The notes under the pieces were generated by a model that saw nothing but the letters and a program-made list of their open reading frames with translations, made no database searches and was not told the DNA's origin. A program made the translations under genes and the position numbers. From Chrysosporum bergii ANA360D (GTDB lineage: Bacteria; Cyanobacteriota; Cyanobacteriia; Cyanobacteriales; Nostocaceae), in NCBI RefSeq assembly GCF_029891735.1, contig NZ_JANQDH010000105.1, forward strand, positions 1 to 41,271: a stretch of 41,271 bases of DNA, read 5' to 3'. The number at the start of each line of letters is the position of its first letter. Within the stretch, counting starts at the first letter, position 1. Positions 24,913 through 34,657 of the stretch are shown here, one piece after another.

Positions 24913-26721
24913 CTACTCAGATTTACCATTAACTTCCAAGTGCAGCAATTGACCGTCATTCAGCCAAACCCCTTGTTGAGGTACAGGAATAGACAATTCC
25001 GCTTGATCAAAGGTGATTTTCAAGCGACGGCGAAACTCTCGCCCCACATCCCATTGCTTGAGAGGTAGTGTCTTGATCCAAACACGAATCATGACCCCGC
25101 GATCGCCAAAATTATCTATGCCCAAAACTTGAGGTATTTCCAGTATTTGGCGTTTCCACTGGGTATCTTGACTCATTTCCAAGCCCACCTGTGTAATCAA
25201 CTGCAAAGCATCATCAATGTTAGCTTGGTAAGCAACTGGGATAATTAAATCAGCCCGTGACCAACGGCTAGAAAGATTAGCCACCACTTTAATTTCACTA
25301 TTGGGAATTGTAATCAAGCGCCCCTCTCCATCCCGCAACTGAGTAATCCGCAGGTTGAGATTTTCCACTAAGCCCCCCATATCTCCCACAACAATCACAT
25401 CCCCCAAAGCATACTGGTCTTCAAAAATGATCAGAAAACCGTTAATAGCATCTTTGATTAAACTTTGGGAAGCCAAAGACAAAGCTACACCAATTAAACC
25501 AGCACCTGCTAACAAAGGAAGAATATCTATACCCAATGAAAGCAGGGATAGTAAAACGCCAACTCCCAGCCAAATCACAGTGGTGATACTTTTAGTCACA
25601 CCAGAAAAAGTAGAAACTCGCAGTTCCATCCGTCTAGAAGCTTCTGAGTTTAATAACACACCACTGCTAATTAAAGTAGAAGTAAAGCGGTCAATGAGAG
25701 CATAGGTGAAACGGATAGCCACATAAATTCCTAACAGGATAATAGCCAACCTTAAAGGAATTTGAGCAACTGAGAGAATCCCCACCTGAAAAGCTCGCGT
25801 ATGGGGAAACAGACCCAATATCAAAACAATTCCACTGCTCCAAATCCCAAATTGAGTTAATTGAAACAGTGTTTTCTTAACTGCTTGAATATCTCGGTCT
25901 TGCTGTTGATTGAGTTGACTGGTCAACTGTTGGGCATTATCTGCAATGGGCGGGATGGGGTGTTGTGAGTCATCTTTTAAACGCCTTTGCAAGTAATATA
26001 CTCCCCCACTTGCTGCCATGAGCAACAGTACAACCCCACCAGCCAGTTGAACTTGGTTGATTAAAAATTCACTTGTGCGCTGTTTGGTAGCTCGTTGCAA
26101 GCCTTTTCTCACCTGTTCAGTAATTTGAATTGCCGAAATTGCTGGCTCTTCTCTTCGCAGCTTCCCATCTTCTCTCGTCACCGTCATTAGGTATTGATCA
26201 TTAACATAAATTACTGGTAATCCATTTAATGTCCGGGTTTCAATCTCAACTTCAGGATTAGACGACCTTAAATAATTTTGGTGGATTTGATGGAAATTTT
26301 GTTGGATATTTCGGGAACGCTCCGGAAAGTTACTTGTTGTTGCTGCTATCTGAAATACTTGGTAGCCGTCTAAATAAATCCACCCAGAAACAATTCTGTT
26401 ATCAGCATCACTACTTGCACGGGGAGATTGTAGAAAAGGCAAAATGGGAATTTGAGCCGACACTTTAGCTGTGGAAATAACAGCTATAGCCATTGAACCT
26501 GCTATTGTGACCATCACACCTTTACCTAAGATACTTTGGGCTGATATTACCCTCTTAGGTGGGTTAAATGCTTGATTAGATACTTCTAAACTAAGTATCT
26601 GCTTGGTTACAGTTGGGATCTTATCCGGGTGAATTTTGTCTAAAAACCCTTGTTTACGGTGGTAAGAAACAAATTTGGATGATAGGAATCCCTTAGCCAG
26701 CGCCAAAAATTGCCAGCGCAC
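24913..26721 (-). CDS. Mechanosensitive ion channel, MscS family (602 aa)
   Basis: This tension-gated channel releases solutes on hypo-osmotic shock. The C-terminal half carries the MscS core: the pore helix LLAGAGLIGVALSLASQSLIKDAINGF (about residues 405-431), then the beta domain IIFEDQYALGDVIVVGDMGGLVENLNLRITQLRD and a cytoplasmic alpha/beta domain. Upstream are extra helices and a periplasmic-like domain (about 85-220), so it is longer than E. coli MscS. The start is GTG at 26721, supported by AAAGGAGGT six bases upstream, among the best ribosome sites in the window. The long basic N-terminus before the first hydrophobic stretch (about 68-88) is unusual. Confidence 0.92.
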   Translation of the reverse strand: MRWQFLALAKGFLSSKFVSYHRKQGFLDKIHPDKIPTVTKQILSLEVSNQAFNPPKRVISAQSILGKGVMVTIAGSMAIAVISTAKVSAQIPILPFLQSPRASSDADNRIVSGWIYLDGYQVFQIAATTSNFPERSRNIQQNFHQIHQNYLRSSNPEVEIETRTLNGLPVIYVNDQYLMTVTREDGKLRREEPAISAIQITEQVRKGLQRATKQRTSEFLINQVQLAGGVVLLLMAASGGVYYLQRRLKDDSQHPIPPIADNAQQLTSQLNQQQDRDIQAVKKTLFQLTQFGIWSSGIVLILGLFPHTRAFQVGILSVAQIPLRLAIILLGIYVAIRFTYALIDRFTSTLISSGVLLNSEASRRMELRVSTFSGVTKSITTVIWLGVGVLLSLLSLGIDILPLLAGAGLIGVALSLASQSLIKDAINGFLIIFEDQYALGDVIVVGDMGGLVENLNLRITQLRDGEGRLITIPNSEIKVVANLSSRWSRADLIIPVAYQANIDDALQLITQVGLEMSQDTQWKRQILEIPQVLGIDNFGDRGVMIRVWIKTLPLKQWDVGREFRRRLKITFDQAELSIPVPQQGVWLNDGQLLHLEVNGKSE

Positions 26722-26823
26722 TTAAATACCTCCTTTGATAGATGATAATTCACTTCATCTACATCTGGGTAACAGATAGATTAGACCTGATATACTCTTA
26801 GCAAAAATTCTGTCAAAAAAGAA

Positions 26824-26967
26824 AAGTCAACTATGAAGCTGACTTGAAGGTTATGCAAGTTTAACCAAGAACATAGTACAATTAACAAGTTTGTTGGTGA
26901 ATATAAACCAAAATCACCAATATTAGAATATCCTATTAAGGTACGTAATTATTACGTAACCTTTTTT
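26824..26967 (+). promoter_or_regulatory. Structured leader of ahcY with attenuator-like hairpin
   Basis: Three inverted repeats occur in order. AAGTCA/TGACTT lies at 26824-26845. TTGGTGA/TCACCAA (26894-26900/26914-26920) competes with an inner ACCAA at 26907-26911. AAGGTACGTAAT/ATTACGT-A-ACCTT (26938-26963) follows, its last arm running into six T residues at 26962-26967. The last is shaped like an intrinsic terminator placed 23 bases before the ahcY ATG. The ligand or factor is unknown. Confidence 0.5.
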
Positions 26968-26983
26968 AATCTTTCAGAGGTAA

Positions 26984-28267
<1,284 letters not shown>

Positions 28268-28286
28268 TCTTAGTTGATTAATTGTT

Positions 28287-28318
28287 GGGGATAGGCTTGA
28301 GGGCTTATCCCTTTTTTT
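28287..28318 (+). terminator. Intrinsic terminator of ahcY
   Basis: GGGATAGGC...GGGCTTATCCC forms a stem of about 10 bp (two G-T wobbles) with a 4-nt loop at 28288-28311, followed by seven T residues, 20 bases after the ahcY stop. Confidence 0.85.
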
Positions 28319-28339
28319 GTGTTTCCCGCCAACAAAGAC

Positions 28340-28386
28340 ATAGCAGCCCTATTTATTTATATATTTATTTATAATAATGCTGCTAT
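28340..28386. repeat. 8-bp inverted repeat with AT-rich loop
   Basis: ATAGCAGC (28340-28347) and GCTGCTAT (28379-28386) are perfect complements around a 31-nt loop made almost only of A and T. It may be part of the decayed element that follows. Confidence 0.4.
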
Positions 28387-28406
28387 TTCCTCCAAAGTAA
28401 TTTTGA

Positions 28407-28508
28407 ATCGTGCAAACGCTACCGTCGGGTAGACGGGAAGTTACGCCAGTAGAAGTGATGCTGGAATCCCCTCGGATAGCGTGGGGAGTGTCAAATACTC
28501 ACCACTAG
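28407..28508 (+). mobile_element. IS200/IS605-type TnpB 3'-end / right-end remnant
   Basis: A short open stretch of 33 codons reads TLPSGRREVTPVEVMLESPR then IAWGVSN and a TAG stop. In my recollection this resembles the variable C-terminal tail of cyanobacterial TnpB proteins, which overlaps the omegaRNA. Its 3' part, CCCCTCG-GATAG-CGTGGGG (28468-28486) then AGTGTCAA, is the hairpin-plus-GTCAA layout of IS605-family right ends. No TnpA or TnpB body is present upstream, only the ahcY terminator. It is a solo fragment. Confidence 0.5.
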
Positions 28509-28578
28509 ATAATGATTTGGCAATTTGGCATACATCCATTGATTGACAGTGGTATCTTTTAATTGTGCAAGGGGTGTA

Positions 28579-28631
28579 GCAGAAGTAGTCTAGATCAATT
28601 AGTCTGGACTACTCCTGCAATTTTATTTTTA
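28579..28631 (+). terminator. 16-bp hairpin with T-rich tail between ahcY and aspC
   Basis: GCAGAAGTAGTCTAGA (28579-28594) pairs with TCTGGACTACTCCTGC (28603-28618), with one mismatch and one wobble and an 8-nt loop, followed by TTTTATTTTT. It protects the convergent aspC from readthrough. Confidence 0.7.
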
Positions 28632-28663
28632 GATTACTCACGCAGCTAGTCAAGCACGATCTA

Positions 28664-29830
28664 CTAGATCAGGGAACTGACAAATTTTTCCAACCTATCC
28701 ATCCCTTTTTCAATAGTAGCCATATCAGTGGCATAAGACAGACGAATATTGTTATCAGCACCAAAAGCAATACCAGGAATGACTGCTACTTGCTGTGCTT
28801 CCAACAAAGCGTTACCAAACTCCAAAGACTTTAAACCTGTTCTGCTAATATCAGGAAACAGATAAAAAGCCCCATCTGGTTTGGCACAACTTAACCCAGG
28901 AATGGCGTTGATTCTATCTAACATCACCTGTCGCCGTTGGGCGAAAGCCTGGCGCATTGATTCTACACAATCTTGAGAACTTTCTAAAGCAGCGATCGCT
29001 CCATATTGAGCAAAGGTACACACATTGGATGTACTATGTCCTTGAATAGTGGTAGCCGCGCCGATGATTTCTCCTGGTCCAGCTAAATAACCCAGTCGCC
29101 AACCAGTCATTGAATAACCTTTAGCAAACCCGTTACTAACCAAACTGCGGTTAAAAATTTCCTGACCCAGAGAACCGATACTGATATGTTTTGCACCGTC
29201 GTAGAGAATCTTTTCGTAAATCTCATCAGAAACCACAAAGATATCTGCATCTACTATCACTTGGGCCAGTGCTGTAATTTCATCCAGCGTGTAAACCATC
29301 CCGGTGGGGTTAGATGGAGAATTGAGAACAAATAACTTTGTTTTCGGTGTAATTGCTTGACGTAGTTGTTGCGGAGTAATTTTGTAACCCGTCGCCGCAT
29401 CTGTGGTGACAATAACTGGGTTTCCACCTGCTAAAGTGATCATTTCCGGATAACTTAGCCAATAAGGAGCCGGGATAATTACTTCATCACCCGGATCAAT
29501 CAAAGCCACCATCAGGTTAAATAGAGAATGCTTACCGCCGTTAGTAACAATTACATTCCCTGACTGATAATCAAGACCGTTCTCAGTTTTGAGTTTATGG
29601 GCGATGGCTTCCCTTAACTTTGGTTCTCCAGCCGCCGGACCATACTTGGTTTTTCCTGACTCCAAAGCTTGGGCTGCTGCGGCTTTAATATGGGCTGGAG
29701 TGTCAAAATCAGGTTCTCCAGCGCTAAAACTACAAACGTCTATTCCTTCAGCCTTCATAGCCTTAGCTTTAGCTGCAATGGCTAAGGTTAAAGAAGGTGT
29801 CACCTTACTTACTCGTGCGGCCAGCTTCAT
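28664..29830 (-). CDS. aspC: Aspartate aminotransferase (class I, PLP)
   Basis: This PLP enzyme interconverts aspartate and 2-oxoglutarate with oxaloacetate and glutamate; the cyanobacterial AspC is of the Igamma/Ibeta type, and some relatives also act on prephenate. The 388-residue protein shows [34 protein letters not shown] (169-180), [12 protein letters not shown] (201-212) and the Schiff-base Lys237 in [20 protein letters not shown] at 29848 extends the frame by six codons and has GAGAGAG before it. I prefer ATG 29830 ([13 protein letters not shown]) as the family start, but the choice is uncertain. It is convergent with ahcY across a terminator. Confidence 0.94.
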   Translation of the reverse strand: MKLAARVSKVTPSLTLAIAAKAKAMKAEGIDVCSFSAGEPDFDTPAHIKAAAAQALESGKTKYGPAAGEPKLREAIAHKLKTENGLDYQSGNVIVTNGGKHSLFNLMVALIDPGDEVIIPAPYWLSYPEMITLAGGNPVIVTTDAATGYKITPQQLRQAITPKTKLFVLNSPSNPTGMVYTLDEITALAQVIVDADIFVVSDEIYEKILYDGAKHISIGSLGQEIFNRSLVSNGFAKGYSMTGWRLGYLAGPGEIIGAATTIQGHSTSNVCTFAQYGAIAALESSQDCVESMRQAFAQRRQVMLDRINAIPGLSCAKPDGAFYLFPDISRTGLKSLEFGNALLEAQQVAVIPGIAFGADNNIRLSYATDMATIEKGMDRLEKFVSSLI

Positions 29831-29982
29831 GCTTAATTTATTTGGCAAATCTCTCTCATATCTTAGGATATCTCACAATCCCCGCTGAGACTGATTTTTT
29901 TATCATTTCTGAGAATTGCCGATTTAATCAAGAACCTTACCCCCAAGCCTGAGAGGGTGGGTGACACTTTTGTGAATTTTTC

Positions 29983-30372
29983 CTAACCACCTCTCAAACC
30001 TTCGTCTTGAGGCATTATTTTTTCTCCTTCCTTAGTCTTATCAGGTGTCTTGATGATCACTTTTTCTTTTTTTCTTTCCTTAGTGGAATAGTACGGTTTA
30101 TTTGGCTCGGTTTCTATAACCATTTTACGTTCTTTATTGGTATAATAAGGCTTAGTTATTTCTGCATTCTGTTTCTTTTCCTGATAATAACCCTCAGCCT
30201 GTGCTACAGCAGTAGGTAAGGTCATCAACCACAATAAACTAGCCAGTAATACTATGGCTAGTTGACGATGCCATTGATGAAATGTTTTTTCAAAGATTGT
30301 TTGAACTGCCAACATGGTAAAAGCCATCTCCTCAGTTTTTTCTAAACCCTTGAATATTAGGCAACCATTCAT
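29983..30372 (-). CDS. Secreted Lys/Tyr-rich protein with short repeats (129 aa)
   Basis: The family is not recognised. A hydrophobic signal helix LAIVLLASLLWLMTLPTAVA is followed by a signal-peptidase-like AVAQA site near residue 58, leaving a mature part of about 70 residues. The mature part has two near repeats, KPYYTNKERK and KPYYSTKERKK, and many Lys and Glu, ending MPQDEGLRGG. The export and charge pattern suggest an extracytoplasmic or wall-associated protein; its function is unknown. The frame's ATG (30372) has GAGGAAG 12 bases upstream. A second candidate ATG at 30327 directly abuts GAGGAG. Confidence 0.65.
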   Translation of the reverse strand: MNGCLIFKGLEKTEEMAFTMLAVQTIFEKTFHQWHRQLAIVLLASLLWLMTLPTAVAQAEGYYQEKKQNAEITKPYYTNKERKMVIETEPNKPYYSTKERKKEKVIIKTPDKTKEGEKIMPQDEGLRGG

Positions 30373-30529
30373 TAAAGTAACGTCTTCCTCTAGGCTGGTT
30401 AGTCATATATAAAAAGTATTAAGCTGTTGAGCAGCTAAATCCAATCATCTGTATTTCATCAACATATGCAGTACAGGCATACTATAGCTACGGTTATACA
30501 AATTCAATGCGTAATAATCGGCTTAGGCA

Positions 30530-31612
30530 TTAAGCTATAGTCACATCTGGGGACAAGTAAACATCCTGAATTGCGTGAAACAGTTTCACACCCTCCTCAA
30601 ACGGACGCTGGAAGGTTTTCCGTCCAGAAATTAAACCCGTACCCCCAGCCCGCTTGTTAATCACTGCTGTGCGAATAGCTTGGGGAAAGTCATCTTGACC
30701 AGATGCACCACCAGAATTAATTAGCCCCACACGTCCACAGTAGCAATTCAGCACCTGATAACGAGTTAAATCAATGGGGTGATCACTGGTCAATTCTGTA
30801 TAGACTCGCTCATCAGTTTTGCCATAACTTTGGTTGGTCGCCCTAGCCACAGCACTGTAACCATGATTACATTCTGGTAACTTTTGTTTAATAATATCGG
30901 CTTCAATGGTCACACCTAAATGATTTGCTTGTCCTGTTAAGTCAGCCGCCAGATGATAATCTTGTTCTTGTTTAAAAGCGCTATTACGCAAATAGCACCA
31001 CAGAACTGTTACCAAACCCAGTCTATGGGCGTATTTAAAAGCTTGACTAACTTCCTGAATTTGCCTAGCAGATTCCTCCGAACCAAAGTAAATTGTCGCA
31101 CCTACCCCCACTGCGCCCAAGTTCCAAGCTTGTTCCACATCAGCAAATAATATCTGATCATATTGATTGGGAAAAGTAAGCAGTTCGTTGTGGTTGATTT
31201 TGGCGATAAAGGGAATTTTATGAGCATATTTACGCCCAACGCTGCCCAAAACTCCTAAAGTCGTAGCAACAGCGTTACAACCTCCTGCGATCGCCAACCT
31301 GACAATATTTTCCGGATCAAAATAAATGGGATTAGGCGCAAAAGATGCTCCGGCTGAGTGTTCTATGCCTTGATCCACTGGTAAGATAGACAAATAGCCA
31401 GTATTTGCCAGGCGACCATGAGAGTAAATTTGCTGGAGATTACCCAAAACCTGGGGATGGCGATCGCTATTACTCCAAACTCGATCTATAAAATCCCCAC
31501 CTGGCAAATGTAATAAATCCTGAGAAACTTTTGCTTTATAAGTGAGTAGGTATTCTGCCTCTTTACCTAACAAAGATTGGATAGAATGGGCTTCTACAGT
31601 GCTTATATTCAT
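30530..31612 (-). CDS. fbaB: Class I fructose-bisphosphate aldolase (FbaB/DhnA type)
   Basis: The enzyme splits fructose-1,6-bisphosphate via a Schiff base (metal-independent) in glycolysis and the Calvin cycle. The 360-residue protein aligns by eye with E. coli FbaB/DhnA through [40 protein letters not shown] (with the likely Schiff-base Lys in IIKQK), [30 protein letters not shown] and the end [20 protein letters not shown]. The GTG at 31627 extends it by five codons; I prefer ATG 31612. Cyanobacteria usually also have a class II enzyme elsewhere. Confidence 0.92.
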   Translation of the reverse strand: MNISTVEAHSIQSLLGKEAEYLLTYKAKVSQDLLHLPGGDFIDRVWSNSDRHPQVLGNLQQIYSHGRLANTGYLSILPVDQGIEHSAGASFAPNPIYFDPENIVRLAIAGGCNAVATTLGVLGSVGRKYAHKIPFIAKINHNELLTFPNQYDQILFADVEQAWNLGAVGVGATIYFGSEESARQIQEVSQAFKYAHRLGLVTVLWCYLRNSAFKQEQDYHLAADLTGQANHLGVTIEADIIKQKLPECNHGYSAVARATNQSYGKTDERVYTELTSDHPIDLTRYQVLNCYCGRVGLINSGGASGQDDFPQAIRTAVINKRAGGTGLISGRKTFQRPFEEGVKLFHAIQDVYLSPDVTIA

Positions 31613-32043
31613 TGAATTTACGAACACGGTCTTAAATTATTACTTTGGCAATTTTGGCAAAATTGCGTAAAAAAACCACAGATAAATAGACCTGTACGAA
31701 CCCTAAAAAAGCATTCGAGCCGGCGAAAATTAATTTACGTTTATCTGTGGTTACAATCAATAATTAGGATTCTTGCCATGACTTCATTTTATATTTTCGC
31801 CATACTAAGTCATATACCCAAAGACACAAATTTTATCACTGATAACTAACCCAATATTGAATAGAAAATCTTTGTTTTCTGCCCTAGGTAATGATCTGTT
31901 ACCCATTTAATGATGAAATACAGATTATTTGTTTATAATTTTTTATAGATTACTAAATATTCTCAACACAAGTTTTTTGCAACAAAAATCATACCATAGT
32001 TCTCAAGTTTAGCCTGAGAACCATGGAAGCCTTGAAACCTAAA
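31613..32043. other. Gene-free stretch with inverted repeats
   Basis: No convincing gene is seen. It contains the 13-bp inverted repeat of 31674-31752 and a 7-bp hairpin (GTTCTCA 31999-32005 with TGAGAAC 32015-32021). A 31-codon frame from ATG 32023 runs into the adjacent mobile remnant and has no ribosome site, so it is not called. Confidence 0.5.
31674..31752. repeat. 13-bp perfect inverted repeat (AACCACAGATAAA)
   Basis: AACCACAGATAAA (31674-31686) and TTTATCTGTGGTT (31740-31752) are exact complements, 53 nt apart. The CCACAGATAAA core resembles a widespread Nostocales intergenic motif, so this may be a composite repeat. Confidence 0.6.
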
Positions 32044-32262
32044 TTATACCTGACCGCTAAAGGCAGGCTTTACTTTGCGTTGACACACCCACCGACGGAG
32101 AAAGTCAGTGATTCTTAACGGTTCACTGGAACTTGGTACCGAAGTAGTCTGACAGTTGCTCCCCGTCCGTTTAAAGTCGTGGCGATGCCCCATGCCGACT
32201 ACTCTTGTAGTATAAGACACTAAAAAGCCGCCCTAGAAGGACGGGGCTTGTATCCCATTCTT
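32044..32262 (-). mobile_element. Short IS200/IS605-derived remnant (MITE- or omegaRNA-like)
   Basis: On the minus strand, an imperfect hairpin GCCCCGTCCTTCTAGGGCGGC (complement of 32228-32248) lies at the left. At the right, CACTGAC/GTCGGTG (32110-32104/32096-32090) is followed by GGTGTGTCAA, the same right-end layout as at 17110 and 28468. Between them a 58-codon minus frame (32220 to 32044) includes TTSVPSSSEPLRITDFLRR and VCQ, equivalent in place to the other remnants' KELSRFTDLEGR. It looks like the last part of a TnpB gene and its right end with the rest deleted. No transposase is present. Confidence 0.5.
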
Positions 32263-32532
32263 TTGGTCAATCCTTTCCCCCAAGTCTTCAGCAATGGTTA
32301 AAGTACTGGGTTTACAGCGCTTAAGATTCACGACTATTCCTTGTGCCCCTTCTAGTTCCAAATCTTCTTTGTAGCCTTTGAGAGCCACTTCAGCATCAGC
32401 ATATCTGAGAAAGGGACCGAAGTAGTAAGTACAACGGGGATTTTGCGTCACAATTTCCACCCACCAAGCCAAGCCTAGGTTGTGAAATGTGTTAATCAAT
32501 AATTCCTTCAGGTGATTCCAAATCGTTTTCAT
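32233..32532 (-). CDS. DUF1816 domain protein
   Basis: This small cyanobacterial family is recognised by LGLAWWVEIVTQNPRCTYYFGPF (about residues 19-41), the AEVALKGYKEDLELEGAQGI segment and VNLKRCKPSTLTI. It is often linked by annotation to phycobilisome-type regulation, but the function is not established. The frame can start at TTG 32544; I use ATG 32532 (MKTIWNHLKELL), giving 99 residues. The last residues (GIQAPSF) and the TAG stop are read from the hairpin of the adjoining mobile remnant, so the original C-terminus has probably been replaced. Confidence 0.85.
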   Translation of the reverse strand: MKTIWNHLKELLINTFHNLGLAWWVEIVTQNPRCTYYFGPFLRYADAEVALKGYKEDLELEGAQGIVVNLKRCKPSTLTIAEDLGERIDQKNGIQAPSF

Positions 32533-32630
32533 GGTTGTCGCCAATTTATCAATGTGGTACTGAATATTAAAGGAAAGGATATGGTGTTGTTTTTCTTTTA
32601 CATTTCTTTATACTCTGTTATTGTCTTTTT

Positions 32631-33599
32631 TTAAAGAGGTTTTTGTAATTTATCTAGGTATAAAGTGTTTAACCACCTTTGGCGATAGATTTCATAAAGA
32701 GCCATACCTGCGGCTACCGAGGCGTTGAGACTGGGGGTTTTGCCTTGGAGGGGTATGGAAACCAAGACATCGCAGCATCGCTGTGTTAGCATACTTAGCC
32801 CTTCCCCTTCTGAACCGATAACCAGAACAATAGGTCCACTGAAATTAACTGTATGCAGTGGTTGGCTACCAGTGCTGGCAGTACCATAAATCCAAAAACC
32901 AGCTTCTTTTAATTCTTCTAAAGCACGGCTCAAGTTAACAACCCTAGCCACAGAAAATTTTTCTAAAGCACCGGCTGCCACCTTAACTACAGTAGAAGTA
33001 ATCCCCGACGCTCTTCTTTGGGGAATCACCAGTCCCTGAGCGCCTATTGCTTCAGCAGTGCGAATAATTGCCCCCAGATTGTGGGGGTCGGTAATTCCTT
33101 CAGCCACCACAATTACTGGTTCAGTCACAGATTTAGCTTGAGCAATTAAATCAGGCAACTCAATGTAATCGTGGGGGGCTACTTGTGCCGCGATTCCTTG
33201 GTGATTAGCCCTATCGGTGATTTGATCTAAGCGTCTCGGCTCTACTTCATCAATCACCGTGCCATTTTCCTTAGCTTGCAGCAGTAAATGATGAAAACGG
33301 TGGTCGTAACGCAGACGAGTAGTAATCCAAATGCGGTTCAGTCTCCGCTCACTTTCCAAAGCACTCAGTACCGGATGGCGACCGTAGATCAGGTCACTAT
33401 CTTCTGGTGGTTTTGAGACTGGTGATGAATGGGAGTCAATGCGATGTGGACTTGCGCCCATGGAAACGTGCTTTTTATCCCTGTCGCTCACGCGGGGACT
33501 GCGAATAGAGCTAGTTATTACACGCTTGTGCTTGAGTTTCACTGGTTGCCCACGATTGGGTTCACTAGGTGTCTGGATTTTTTTCGGTTTACTGGTCAT
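32631..33599 (-). CDS. rlmB: 23S rRNA (guanosine-2'-O-)-methyltransferase, SpoU family
   Basis: This SPOUT-fold enzyme transfers a methyl from SAM to a ribose 2'-O of 23S rRNA (RlmB methylates G2251 in E. coli). The product is 322 residues, with three SPOUT motifs: [40 protein letters not shown], and [22 protein letters not shown]. An L30e-like RNA-binding domain precedes it, from [14 protein letters not shown]. The first 65 or so residues are basic and Ser/Pro-rich ([16 protein letters not shown]...), a low-complexity extension common in cyanobacterial members. RlmB versus another SpoU member cannot be settled by eye. Confidence 0.9.
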   Translation of the reverse strand: MTSKPKKIQTPSEPNRGQPVKLKHKRVITSSIRSPRVSDRDKKHVSMGASPHRIDSHSSPVSKPPEDSDLIYGRHPVLSALESERRLNRIWITTRLRYDHRFHHLLLQAKENGTVIDEVEPRRLDQITDRANHQGIAAQVAPHDYIELPDLIAQAKSVTEPVIVVAEGITDPHNLGAIIRTAEAIGAQGLVIPQRRASGITSTVVKVAAGALEKFSVARVVNLSRALEELKEAGFWIYGTASTGSQPLHTVNFSGPIVLVIGSEGEGLSMLTQRCCDVLVSIPLQGKTPSLNASVAAGMALYEIYRQRWLNTLYLDKLQKPL

Positions 33600-33675
33600 A
33601 TCAGTTTTGGGTACAGTTGATTGGGTGGACTCGATTCTTTAAATTTATTGGACTCCACGAGCATTGAGTGATCCA

Positions 33676-34191
33676 CTATTTCTCTAGATGGAGTTTTTGC
33701 AACAGTTCGGTTAAACGTTGAGGATCAGTGAGATAAAGGTAACCAATTAAGGTTTCTAAACTTGTTGCCTCTTGATAAACTTTAGGATCAACCCGCTTAG
33801 GTCGTCCTGAAGCAGCATTACGGCCACGACGGACAATTTCTAACTCGGCTGGCTTCAGATGCGGAATCAGCGATCGCAAGTGTAGCGCTTGTGTTTCTGC
33901 TCTTACCTGTGCTACTACCAAACAGTGGTAGGTTTTTGTCTGCTGCATTGGCAACAGATAGAACATCCTAACATACAATTCATAAATTGCATCACCTATA
34001 TAAGCTAAAGCCAAAGGCGAAATTTGTTGTATTTGTGACTTAGAGATGTGTAGAGGTAATATCCCAGTGGTGGGCAAAAGCAGTTGATGCCAACAAGAAT
34101 CCCCTGTGGGTTTTTCTTGTCCATCCGATAGCTCTTTTTCCTCTGGGGTCACAGATTGATCTTTCCTTAAAAAACTACGCTTGGCAGGCAT
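33676..34191 (-). CDS. mrnC: Mini-ribonuclease III
   Basis: Mini-III is an RNase III catalytic domain without a dsRNA-binding domain; in Bacillus it matures 23S rRNA ends. The core has SPLALAYIGDAIYELYVRMF (catalytic Asp and Glu motif), VRAETQALHL, IVRRGRNAASGRPKRVDPKVYQEATSLETLIGYLYLT, ending in a leucine-rich helix. The longest frame begins with TTG at 34254. I prefer ATG 34191 (MPAKRSFLRKDQ), giving 171 residues, though neither start has a good Shine-Dalgarno sequence. About 55 residues precede the conserved domain. It follows rlmB's promoter side by side on the same strand, so both serve ribosome biogenesis. Confidence 0.88.
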   Translation of the reverse strand: MPAKRSFLRKDQSVTPEEKELSDGQEKPTGDSCWHQLLLPTTGILPLHISKSQIQQISPLALAYIGDAIYELYVRMFYLLPMQQTKTYHCLVVAQVRAETQALHLRSLIPHLKPAELEIVRRGRNAASGRPKRVDPKVYQEATSLETLIGYLYLTDPQRLTELLQKLHLEK

Positions 34192-34422
34192 CTTCAGGAA
34201 GATTTCATTTATTGATGATTTCTCAAGCCAGCCATGTTGATACAAATAATACAATGGGGACTGTCAACATAACCACCATGTGTACAAGAATGAGTACGAG
34301 TGCTTAGAGATTTCTAAAATTTGCTCGCCGTTAATATTTCGGTCAAATATTACTTACTGATTTTAACCTTTTTTCTGGGCAATTTAACTGGAGGAGTAAT
34401 AATTAGCCTTTATTACTCTACT

Positions 34423-34466
34423 GAGGTACATCAGTAGGCAAACCAGAAGCCCGGACTACAAGATTT
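34423..34466. repeat. Dispersed Nostocales repeat, 5' half (copy 5)
   Basis: GAGGTACATCAGTAGGCAAA then AGAAGCCCGGACTACAAGA matches the layout of 663-700 (GAGGTACATCATTAGCAAGC...ACAA) with substitutions, and lacks the right half. Confidence 0.45.
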
Positions 34467-34555
34467 ATATCATTGATATTATATATGTATCTTACTAAGC
34501 GCTGTCATTGATTGAGAAATATTTACCTTTACCCGTAAAACTTCACAATTTTTAA

Positions 34556-34583
34556 ACCTCTCTCGCCGGGAGAGAGGTCTTTT
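34556..34583 (-). terminator. Terminator hairpin downstream of the STAS gene
   Basis: ACCTCTCTC (34556-34564) and GAGAGAGGT (34570-34578) form a perfect 9-bp stem with a 5-nt loop. It is followed by CTTTT on the plus strand and by TTTAAAAATT on the minus strand, so it can work in both directions; the gene it serves is STAS on the minus strand. Confidence 0.65.
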
Positions 34584-34657
34584 GTCAGCGTTAGAAAAAT
34601 TTAAGCTACCCACATAATAGATAGCCGAGTGCACCTGTTGAGATCAAGCCCTTAATA

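Larger units (their letters stand above)
34192..34657. other. Gene-free stretch with hairpins and a repeat half
   Basis: No gene is seen. From left to right it holds a 9-bp hairpin GAGTAATAA/TTATTACTC (34394-34402/34410-34418), a degraded 5' half of the dispersed repeat (34423-34466) and the terminator at 34556-34578. Confidence 0.55.

Noticed and set aside
26824-26967. Known SAH riboswitch ahead of ahcY
   Set aside because: The conserved core of that riboswitch is not recognisable; only generic hairpins are seen, so no named riboswitch is called.
32023-32118. 31-codon plus ORF (MEALKPKLYLTAKG...)
   Set aside because: It has no ribosome site and runs into the mobile remnant; chance is more likely.
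33429-33642. Two plus-strand ORFs over the rlmB 5' end
   Set aside because: They are shadows of the low-complexity N-terminal extension of rlmB.
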